Source: Actinoplanes solisilvae (GTDB taxonomy: Bacteria; Actinomycetota; Actinomycetes; Mycobacteriales; Micromonosporaceae). From it: DNA of 64,000 nt. Position numbers and translations under genes: made by a program. This document shows, one piece after another, positions 1-5,918 of the stretch. Location of the stretch: NCBI RefSeq assembly GCF_003999975.1, contig NZ_RJAC01000001.1, positions 806,001-870,000 on the forward strand. Reading direction: 5' to 3'. The notes below the pieces were generated by a model. It was not told the origin of the DNA. It made no database searches and saw only the letters and a list, made by a program, of their open reading frames with translations. Positions within the stretch are counted from its first letter, which is position 1; every line of letters begins with the position of its first letter.

Positions 1-762
1 GTCGGCGTCGGCGCCCCCGGCCACGGCCCGCTCGGCGGCCATGATGTCGCGGGCCGTCTGTTCCGCCCGGCGCACCTGACGGTCGAGCGATTCCTCGGTG
101 TGCTCGTGGACGGCCACCGTGCCGGTCGGCAGATGGTGCAACTCGACGCGGTAGCTCGGGCGGCGGAAGACGCGCGAGGCCGCGTACGCGTAGAGCGCCA
201 GCGCCTGCGACCCGCGTGCGTCGTCGGCGTCAAGACCGGAGCGGCCGGTCTTGTAGTCGACGATCACCGCCTCGGGGCCGTCGGGGCCCTGACGTGAGTC
301 GATGCGGTCGGCGCGGCCGTTGAAGGCCAGCACCGCCGTCTTGGTCGCCACCACCCGTTCGACGCCCAGTGGCTCGTCGGCCGGGTCGAGGCCGCGCACG
401 TAGGTCTCGAGCCAGCGCAGCGCCGCCCGGTAGACGACCCTTTCCTGATCGACGTCGCGGTAGCCCTCGCGCACCCAGGTGGCCTTGAGCAGCTTGGGCA
501 GCGCGTCGAGCTCGCGACTCGCGGTCGGCAACGCGTACCAGTTCTTCAGCGCCGTGTGGACACTCGCGCCCAGCGAATTGTGGGCCCAGGGCGGACCCTT
601 GGGCGGCGCCGGGCGGTCGACGTAGGAATGCCGGTAGCGGCGGGGACAGTCCGCGTATGCCCCGAGCTTGCTCGGTGTGCACACGAAGAGCCGCTCGGGC
701 ATGCCGTCGAAGCCGAGCTGCTCGGGAACCACGCTGGGGGAAGAGCGTCTGGTGGAGGGCAC
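1..762 (-). CDS. RecB-like PD-(D/E)XK nuclease, 3' end cut by window edge
   Basis: The reading frame from a GTG at 762 stays open to base 1, so about 254 residues are present and the C-terminus is missing. An N-terminal ADCPRRY segment (about residue 38) is typical of RecB/AddB-like nucleases. The catalytic core is visible as GRADRID (about 148) and VDYKTGR (about 168), the paired acidic residues and lysine of the PD-(D/E)XK fold. Small stand-alone proteins of this type are common in actinomycetes as 'RecB family exonuclease' and are presumed to process DNA ends in repair, although substrate is rarely known. The GTG was chosen because the family begins only a few residues before the ERLFVCTPSKL segment. 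Confidence 0.85.
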   Translation of the reverse strand, partial: MPSTRRSSPSVVPEQLGFDGMPERLFVCTPSKLGAYADCPRRYRHSYVDRPAPPKGPPWAHNSLGASVHTALKNWYALPTASRELDALPKLLKATWVREGYRDVDQERVVYRAALRWLETYVRGLDPADEPLGVERVVATKTAVLAFNGRADRIDSRQGPDGPEAVIVDYKTGRSGLDADDARGSQALALYAYAASRVFRRPSYRVELHHLPTGTVAVHEHTEESLDRQVRRAEQTARDIMAAERAVAGGADAD

Positions 763-799
763 GGGACAATCCTGCCAGCCGGGTCTGACAAAAAGCCCG

Positions 800-1417
800 T
801 CAGCCCTCCCCGAGGTAGAGCTGGACAAATGCGTCGACAGCGTCCGCGATCAACTGGACGGCGATGGCCGCGAGCAGCAGACCGGCGATCCGGGTGAGCA
901 CCTCGATGCCCGCCGGACGCAGCAGCTTGACGATCACGCCCGAGAACCGCAGCACCAGCCAGACCGCCAGCATGACCAGCACGATCCCGATGCCGATCAC
1001 CGCATATTCACCGGTGCCGTCGGCCCGGCGTACGAAAAGCATGGTTGCGACGATCGCACCCGGCCCGGCCAGCAGGGGCGTCCCGATCGGCACCAGCGCG
1101 ACGTTGCTGGTCCCGCCCTGTTCGGACGGCTCGTCGGCCTTGCCGGTGAGCAGCTGCAACGCCACCAGGATGAGCAGCAGACCGCCCGCACCCTGCAGCG
1201 CGGGCAGTTCGACGTGCAGATAGTCGAGCAGCGTCTGCCCGGCCACGGCGAAGCCGACGATCACACCGAGCGCGAGCAGCACAGCCTGGGTGCCGGCCTT
1301 CGCTCGGGCCTTCGCGTCCATCGTTCCGGTCAGCGCGAGGAACACCGGGACCATGCCCGGCGGGTCGACGATCACCAGCAGGGTCACGAAGACCTCGCCG
1401 AGCATCTTCAGATTCAC
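800..1417 (-). CDS. MarC family integral membrane protein
   Basis: A 205-residue, very hydrophobic protein with about six predicted membrane segments, the usual size for MarC/UPF0056. The N-terminal stretch FVTLLVIVDPPGMVPVFLALT is the family signature, with its conserved D-P-P-G loop. A second half starting near GTPLLAGPGAI repeats the same fold. MarC proteins sit in the cytoplasmic membrane; the early link to multiple antibiotic resistance was not upheld and their substrate is unknown. The start is GTG. It follows the PHP gene on the same strand after about 50 bases and may share its transcript. Confidence 0.9.
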   Translation of the reverse strand: MNLKMLGEVFVTLLVIVDPPGMVPVFLALTGTMDAKARAKAGTQAVLLALGVIVGFAVAGQTLLDYLHVELPALQGAGGLLLILVALQLLTGKADEPSEQGGTSNVALVPIGTPLLAGPGAIVATMLFVRRADGTGEYAVIGIGIVLVMLAVWLVLRFSGVIVKLLRPAGIEVLTRIAGLLLAAIAVQLIADAVDAFVQLYLGEG

Positions 1418-1468
1418 CCGATCACGGTAGGTGGCGGGCCGCTTCTGCGCAGTTCGGTGCGGCCAGCG

Positions 1469-2323
1469 TCACCCCAGCACGGGCACTCCGGTCGCGGCCG
1501 AGACGATTTTCTCGTACGACTCCGGGGCGGTGAGGAAGTCTCCGAGCTGAACCGTCTTGTGCGTGCCGTGAAAGTCGGACGACCCGGTGACCACGAGGCC
1601 GAGCTCGTCGGCGAGCGCGCGCACGTGGGCCCGTTCGGCCGGTGAGTGATCTTCGTGGTCGGCCTCGAGCCCGAAGAGTCCCGCCTCGGCGAGCTCGACG
1701 ATCAGCCGGTCGGGTACGACTCGTCCGCGCGACGTCGCCCGGGGATGGGCGAAGACCGTGACCCCGCCCGCGACCCGTACGGCGCGCACCGCCTCGAAAA
1801 CGTCAAGATCAGCCTTCGGTACGAAGTATCGGGCGCCCAGCCAGCGCGAGGCGAACGCCTCACTGGTCGTCCGCACCAGCCCGGCCCGGATGAGAGCCTG
1901 CGCGATGTGCGGCCGCCCGACCGAGCCGCCTGCCGCGTAGCCGTACACCTCGTTCCAGGTGATCGGCACCCCGTCGGCGCTGAGCTTGGCCACGATCTTC
2001 TCGGCGCGCTGCTCACGATCGGTGCGCAGGCGGGCGAGGTCGGCGGCCAGGCGCGGCTCGTCGGGGTCGAAGAGATAGGCCAGCATGTGCAGCGCGATCG
2101 GATAGTCGCTCGCCCCGTGCCAGCGGCAGGACAGCTCGGCCCCGCGCACCAGTCGCAGGCCCTCGGGGAGCGCCTCGGCGGCCGCGGGCCAGCCGCCGGT
2201 GGTGTCGTGGTCGGTGATCGCCATGACGTCGAGACCGGCCGCCACGCCCGCGCGGACCAGCTCGGCGGGCGTGAGCGTGCCGTCGCTGGCCGTGGAGTGG
2301 CAGTGCAGGTCGATTCGGGTCAC
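1469..2323 (-). CDS. PHP domain phosphoesterase
   Basis: A 284-residue PHP-domain protein. The N-terminal DLHCHSTASDGTLTP motif supplies the first metal-binding histidines. ITDHDT (about residue 37), a mid-protein VFAHPR and the C-terminal TGSSDFHG supply the rest of the trinuclear metal site. The length and motif set match the stand-alone TrpH/YciV-like group, whose characterised members hydrolyse 3',5'-nucleoside bisphosphates or trim RNA 5' ends. It is cytosolic with no extra domains. The GTG start lies directly before the first metal motif, so an upstream start is unlikely. The exact substrate cannot be read from sequence. Confidence 0.9.
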   Translation of the reverse strand: MTRIDLHCHSTASDGTLTPAELVRAGVAAGLDVMAITDHDTTGGWPAAAEALPEGLRLVRGAELSCRWHGASDYPIALHMLAYLFDPDEPRLAADLARLRTDREQRAEKIVAKLSADGVPITWNEVYGYAAGGSVGRPHIAQALIRAGLVRTTSEAFASRWLGARYFVPKADLDVFEAVRAVRVAGGVTVFAHPRATSRGRVVPDRLIVELAEAGLFGLEADHEDHSPAERAHVRALADELGLVVTGSSDFHGTHKTVQLGDFLTAPESYEKIVSAATGVPVLG

Positions 2324-2405
2324 CGCAAAACGCTACCGGTCCGACGCCGCCCGCCGCCGCCTCCCTGTGCGATCCCTTCATCACAGGGGTACGGGTGCGG
2401 CCTGC

Positions 2406-3278
2406 TCAAGCGTCGTCGCCGTCGCTGTCCTTGCCCAGGCGCGCCTCGACGGCCTGCGGCTCGTACATCTCCTCGACCACGCGCAGATAGAGCTCGTTGG
2501 GGTTGGGCAGGTGCTTGACCTCGCGCAGCGCCTGATCTTGACCGGCCGACTCGAGCACGAACGTGCCGTAGCTCAGCAGGCGGCCGAGGGCGGACTGCTC
2601 GTACTTCATGTCGGTGACCCGCAGCAGGGGCATCATGGCCACCCGGCGGGTGATGATGCCGTTGACGACCATGACCCGCTTGTTGGTCAGGATGAAGCGG
2701 TCGAAATACCAGTCGAAGACCTTCCACGCGACCCAGCTGATCACGCCGAGCCAGAGCAGGACGGCCACCGTCACCAGACCGTTGACGTTCTGCCGGGTGA
2801 GGAAGCCGGCCAGGTAGCCGAGGGCGAGCGTGGCGCCGGCGCCGACACCCAGCGGTGTGGACAGGTGGATCCAGTGCCTCTTCCACTCGCCGCGGTAGCG
2901 CTCGGTCGGGAAGAGATAGCGAGCGACCAGTGTGGTCGGTTCATCCTCCAGGGGGAGGACCCGCCGAGGACCGCCGCCGCCCTCGGGGCCCAGGCCCTCG
3001 AGCTCTTCCTCGGTGAAGACGGGGGCTTCGTATTCGTCGCCGGCATCGTCCGCATAGGCGGTTGAGCGTGAATAGCCGGCATCCTCGGAGTAGCCGGCGT
3101 CAGGGTTGTAGCCGGCGTCGGGTGAGTAACCAGGACCGTCCGCATAGGCGCGACGCCGCCGCTGGTATTCGGGGTCGCCGTCGAACGCCGGATCGTTGTA
3201 TCCGAAGTTCTCGTCGTCGTCCCGAGGGCGCCCGGCGCCCTCGCCTCGAGGCTCGTGCGGCTCAGCTGGACCACCCAT
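2406..3278 (-). CDS. PH-domain membrane protein with Tyr/Asp-rich repeat tail
   Basis: A 290-residue protein in three parts. Residues 1-85 are acidic, tyrosine-rich and disordered, with repeated units of the form GY-S/N-x-DA (three DAGY copies near residues 55-70). Two hydrophobic helices follow (about 140-190). The C-terminal bacterial PH (bPH2/YdbT-like) domain contains the FDWYFDRFILTNKRVMVV segment typical of the fold. It is presumably a cytoplasmic-membrane protein with the PH domain facing the cytosol. Function is unknown for this group. It lies just upstream of, and co-oriented with, nothing obviously related; the 52-residue gene begins 10 bases before it on the same strand. Confidence 0.85.
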   Translation of the reverse strand: MGGPAEPHEPRGEGAGRPRDDDENFGYNDPAFDGDPEYQRRRRAYADGPGYSPDAGYNPDAGYSEDAGYSRSTAYADDAGDEYEAPVFTEEELEGLGPEGGGGPRRVLPLEDEPTTLVARYLFPTERYRGEWKRHWIHLSTPLGVGAGATLALGYLAGFLTRQNVNGLVTVAVLLWLGVISWVAWKVFDWYFDRFILTNKRVMVVNGIITRRVAMMPLLRVTDMKYEQSALGRLLSYGTFVLESAGQDQALREVKHLPNPNELYLRVVEEMYEPQAVEARLGKDSDGDDA

Positions 3279-3287
3279 GTGGTGATG

Positions 3288-3446
3288 CTAAGCGACGAGG
3301 TTCGTGAAGAACGTGCCGAAGCCCCGGGCAATATCGGCGATCGTGCCTCCGAGTGACTCGAAGACCGACGCCGCCGAGTTCGGGTTGAAGGCGATGAAAA
3401 AGATCAAGAACGCGATACCAAGCCAGGTCAGAACCTTCTTGATCAT
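3288..3446 (-). CDS. Small single-pass membrane protein, 52 residues
   Basis: The frame can be extended upstream to 3566, but the ATG at 3446 is preceded by AGGAG about 9 bases away, and the hydrophobic segment begins right after it. I therefore take MIKKVLTWLG as the start. The product has one N-terminal membrane helix (about residues 6-20), an asparagine/proline turn, then an amphipathic glycine/phenylalanine-rich C-terminus. Similar tiny proteins are common in Streptomyces and Micromonosporaceae genomes without assigned function. It may be cotranscribed with the PH-domain gene, whose start is 10 bases downstream. Confidence 0.7.
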   Translation of the reverse strand: MIKKVLTWLGIAFLIFFIAFNPNSAASVFESLGGTIADIARGFGTFFTNLVA

Positions 3447-3578
3447 GGCGGGCCTTCTCCTGTGGGTGCGGGTGACGGTCAGCGCCGCGGCAGTACTGAC
3501 GGTATCAGCTTCGTCGCTCGGTGTGAACATTGTGGCCGAAAAGCCGATTCCGTATCCGCAGGTCAACCCGCAACTTGG

Positions 3579-4238
3579 CTAGGCCTTGCCCTGCAGGTAC
3601 GGCGACGGCGCTCCGTACACCAGCTCGGACGGCAGCCCCTCGGAGAGGTCGTGCAGAACGACGTGCTCCGCGAGGAAGTAGCCCGCGCTTGCGGGCCACG
3701 CTACCGCATAGAGCCACATTCCTTTCGCCTCACTCACGTACGCGCTTCGATCCTCAGGGGACTTGACGCACCACAGTGGAGTCGGGTGACCGGCCGCCTT
3801 GATCTTGGCGTGCGGTCCAGCGTGGCCGTTGCCCGCGGCGAGCGCCTCGGCGATCAGATGACCCGGGTCGATGCCCGGAATTCCGGCGAACCTGGTGCCC
3901 AGCCCGACGCCGGGCTGCTCGGCGATCAGCACCACGTCGGCGGGCCCGCCGCCGAGCGGTTCCGGCCCGCTGCACGCGACCGCCGTGGCCCGCACGCCCG
4001 TACGATCGTCGCCCGCCCAGCCGATTCCGGTGACCATCCACCCCGCCGGCAACGGCCACGGGCACCAGAACGGGGTCTGCCCGCCGGAGGCAGCGCGCCG
4101 GATCATGCTGTCGACGATCTCGGCGTTGATGTGCTCGGCGACGTGGAACGGCGGAACCTCGCCACAGTTGTCGCAGCGCCAGTCGGTGTGCATCAGGTCC
4201 GGCTTACGCACCTGTGCACCGCATCTGGGGCAACTCAC
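3579..4238 (-). CDS. DUF6758 family protein with zinc ribbon
   Basis: A 219-residue soluble protein. A CPRCG...CDNCG pair at the N-terminus forms a C4 zinc ribbon. The rest carries conserved Trp/Gly blocks (PFWCPWPLPAGWMVTGIGWAG; WCVKSPEDRSAYVSEAKGMWLYAVAWP) found in a family restricted to actinobacteria and named DUF6758. The frame is open upstream to 4286, but homologues begin immediately before the zinc ribbon, so I choose the GTG at 4238; GTG at 4250 is an alternative. No catalytic motif is recognisable and the role is unknown. It lies between the small membrane gene and the RNA methyltransferase, all on the minus strand. Confidence 0.8.
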   Translation of the reverse strand: MSCPRCGAQVRKPDLMHTDWRCDNCGEVPPFHVAEHINAEIVDSMIRRAASGGQTPFWCPWPLPAGWMVTGIGWAGDDRTGVRATAVACSGPEPLGGGPADVVLIAEQPGVGLGTRFAGIPGIDPGHLIAEALAAGNGHAGPHAKIKAAGHPTPLWCVKSPEDRSAYVSEAKGMWLYAVAWPASAGYFLAEHVVLHDLSEGLPSELVYGAPSPYLQGKA

Positions 4239-4320
4239 TGTGACACCCACGCCTCTAACCGTGCGGCTCACGGCAGGCCGCGTCAAGCGAATCCGCAGAA
4301 CCCGGGCCTATCAGCCAGAT

Positions 4321-4953
4321 TCACTCGGGCGGGGGTCCCGCGTGCGCGCGGATCCAGGCGTGCATCGCGATGCCGCTGGCGACCCCGGCGTTGATCGAGC
4401 GGGTCGAGCCGTACTGGGCGATCGAGAACAGCTCGGCGCAGGCCGCCCGGGCCGGCTCGGACAGCCCCGGACCCTCCTGGCCGAAGAGCAGCACGCACCG
4501 CTTGGGCAGGGTGACGGTCTCCATCGGCCGCGAGCCGGGCAGGTTGTCGATCCCGATCACCGGCAGGTCGAGCTCGGCCGCCCAGGCGACGAACTCCTCG
4601 ATCGTGGGGTGATGCCGCACGTGTTGATAGCGGTCGGTGACCATGGCGCCCCGCCTGTTCCACCGCCGCCGGCCGACGACGTGCACCTCGGCGGCGAGAA
4701 ACGCGTTCGCGTTGCGCACCACGGTGCCGATGTTGAAGTCGTGCTGCCAGTTCTCGATGGCGACGTGGAAGTCGTGCCGGCGGGTGTCGAGATCGGCGAC
4801 GACCGCCTCGCGGCGCCAGTAGCGATAGCGGTCGACGACGTTGCGCCGATCACCTTCGGCCAGCAGTTCGGGGTCGTAACGCGGATCACCGGGCGGGTCA
4901 CCGGTCCACGGCCCGACACCGACCTCGGCGGACTCGTCCTCAGCGGCAATCAT
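4321..4953 (-). CDS. TrmH/SpoU family RNA 2'-O-methyltransferase
   Basis: A 210-residue SPOUT methyltransferase. The three family motifs are clear: motif 1 NIGTVVRNANAF with its catalytic arginine, motif 2 LLFGQEGPGLS, and motif 3 IAQYGSTRSINAGVASGIAMH forming the SAM-binding knot. These enzymes methylate the ribose 2'-OH of tRNA or rRNA. The N-terminal 60 residues are an actinobacterial extension without a clear RNA-binding domain. Which nucleotide is modified cannot be told from sequence. A Crp-type palindrome lies about 165 bases upstream. Confidence 0.88.
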   Translation of the reverse strand: MIAAEDESAEVGVGPWTGDPPGDPRYDPELLAEGDRRNVVDRYRYWRREAVVADLDTRRHDFHVAIENWQHDFNIGTVVRNANAFLAAEVHVVGRRRWNRRGAMVTDRYQHVRHHPTIEEFVAWAAELDLPVIGIDNLPGSRPMETVTLPKRCVLLFGQEGPGLSEPARAACAELFSIAQYGSTRSINAGVASGIAMHAWIRAHAGPPPE

Positions 4954-5116
4954 GGGCGGTTACGCTACCCAGCCCGTCCGGAGCGAGGCTTAGCCTGTCC
5001 GCCGCGAGGCGCCGAGAGACGCAATGAGCGGCGGGGCCCTCCCCGGCACCCGCCGCCCACGCTCTGTTGAAGGCGAGTCTGCCTCACCCTGCGTATCGAT
5101 GTGAAGGTATCTCGCA

Positions 5117-5132
5117 TGTGACGGCCATCACA
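5117..5132. promoter_or_regulatory. Crp/GlxR-type operator, TGTGA-N6-TCACA
   Basis: TGTGACGGCCATCACA matches the Crp-family consensus TGTGA-N6-TCACA at all ten specified positions. Crp/GlxR proteins of actinobacteria use the same half-sites. It lies 164 bases upstream of the TrmH start and 290 bases upstream of trxA, so the target is unclear. Matching is exact; binding is inferred. Confidence 0.5.
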
Positions 5133-5355
5133 ATTAACAAGGTTTTCTATTACCCTCGGCAAGAACGATCTCCGAGGTCACGAACGGATCGCGGTGACCA
5201 TTCCCGCCATGTCGGGATTCAAGCGACGAAACGGGCGTTACAACTTGACCCGTAACCGGGAGCACGCTCCTCACTTATCGTTACGATGGGTTGCCCCAAC
5301 CCCACGCCGCGTCCCGATTTGGTGCTCCAGACCACGTGTCGTCCGCGCCTCGACC

Positions 5356-5382
5356 GGGAATTGCTGATGGGACCTATGGGTT
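5356..5382 (+). promoter_or_regulatory. SigR-type (oxidative stress) promoter of trxA
   Basis: GGGAAT at 5356-5361, then exactly 18 bases, then GTT at 5380-5382. This equals the Streptomyces SigR consensus GGGAAY-N18-GTT, which drives thioredoxin-system genes upon disulfide stress. The thioredoxin ATG is 39 bases downstream, a suitable 5' leader. Confidence 0.75.
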
Positions 5383-5421
5383 TCAGAGCACGAAAGCCAA
5401 TTTCCCGTGGACGGAGACATC

Positions 5422-5784
5422 ATGGCGACGGTTGCGCTGACCGCTGAGAACTTCGACGAGGTCACCAGCAAGGACGGCATCGTCCTGGTCGACTTCTGGG
5501 CGAGCTGGTGCGGGCCGTGCGTCCGCTTCGCCCCGACCTACGAGCGGTCTTCCGAGAAGCACGAGAGCATCACCTTCGGCAAGGTCGACACCGAGGCGGA
5601 GCAGGCGCTCGCCGCGAAGTTCGACATCCGTTCGATCCCGACGATCATGGCCGTCCGCGACGGCGTCATCGTCTTCTCCCAGCCGGGCGCTCTCCCCGAG
5701 TCGGCCCTGGAAAACCTGATCGAGCAGGTCGAGAAGCTCGACATGGACGAGGTGCGCACGCAGCTGGCTGCCCACAGCCACTGA
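5422..5784 (+). CDS. trxA: Thioredoxin
   Basis: A 120-residue single-domain thioredoxin with no signal peptide, hence cytosolic. The active site WCGPC is at residues 29-33, preceded by VLVDFWAS, and the cis-proline is in SIPTIM near residue 75. It reduces protein disulfides using electrons from thioredoxin reductase, which is not encoded here. The ATG at 5422 has GGAG 7 bases upstream; a start 15 bases earlier lacks this. The C-terminus ends in an unusual extra helix (DEVRTQLAAHSH) relative to TrxA of E. coli. Control by SigR is supported by the promoter at 5356-5382, and a strong terminator follows. Confidence 0.93.
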   Translation: MATVALTAENFDEVTSKDGIVLVDFWASWCGPCVRFAPTYERSSEKHESITFGKVDTEAEQALAAKFDIRSIPTIMAVRDGVIVFSQPGALPESALENLIEQVEKLDMDEVRTQLAAHSH

Positions 5785-5805
5785 CGCCACCTGTTTTACC
5801 TGGTC

Positions 5806-5840
5806 AAGGCCCGCGAACCGGTTCGGTTCGCGGGCCTTTC
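5806..5840 (+). terminator. Rho-independent terminator after trxA
   Basis: A perfect 12-bp stem, GGCCCGCGAACC (5808-5819) with GGTTCGCGGGCC (5825-5836), a 5-base loop and a short T run. Confidence 0.85.
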
Positions 5841-5893
5841 CATGCCCGCCGCGCCCGGTCGGCGACACACCAGCGGGTGACTGGACAAGCGCA

Positions 5894-5909
5894 TCGAACA
5901 TGTGTTCGA
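5894..5909 (+). promoter_or_regulatory. SOS box (LexA operator)
   Basis: TCGAACATGTGTTCGA matches the actinobacterial/mycobacterial SOS box TCGAAC-N4-GTTCGA exactly. It ends 9 bases before the ATG of the radical SAM gene, so bound LexA would block transcription start or early elongation. The mycobacterial homologue Rv2578c (splB) is, as I recall, a LexA regulon member. Confidence 0.8.
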
Positions 5910-5918
5910 ATTCTCGCC

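Larger units (their letters stand above)
4954..5421. other. 468-bp gap between TrmH gene and trxA; regulatory
   Basis: No convincing gene. The stretch is distinctly less GC-rich than its surroundings from about 5060 to 5300. It holds a perfect Crp-type palindrome (5117-5132), a cluster of GTTAC/GTAAC half-sites between 5237 and 5285 that could form weak inverted repeats, and a SigR promoter (5356-5382) facing trxA. A short RNA transcribed from the middle cannot be excluded. Confidence 0.6.

Noticed and set aside
230..769. A 179-codon arginine-rich minus-strand frame near the left edge.
   Set aside because: It is a shadow of the RecB-like nuclease, whose frame shows clear PD-(D/E)XK motifs.
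3447..3566. N-terminal extension of the 52-residue membrane protein.
   Set aside because: The inner ATG has AGGAG at correct spacing and the extension lacks coding character.
5237..5285. Cluster of GTTAC/GTAAC repeats considered as BldN-type promoters (CGTAAC-N16-CGTTGA).
   Set aside because: Spacing is wrong and the second hexamer does not match.
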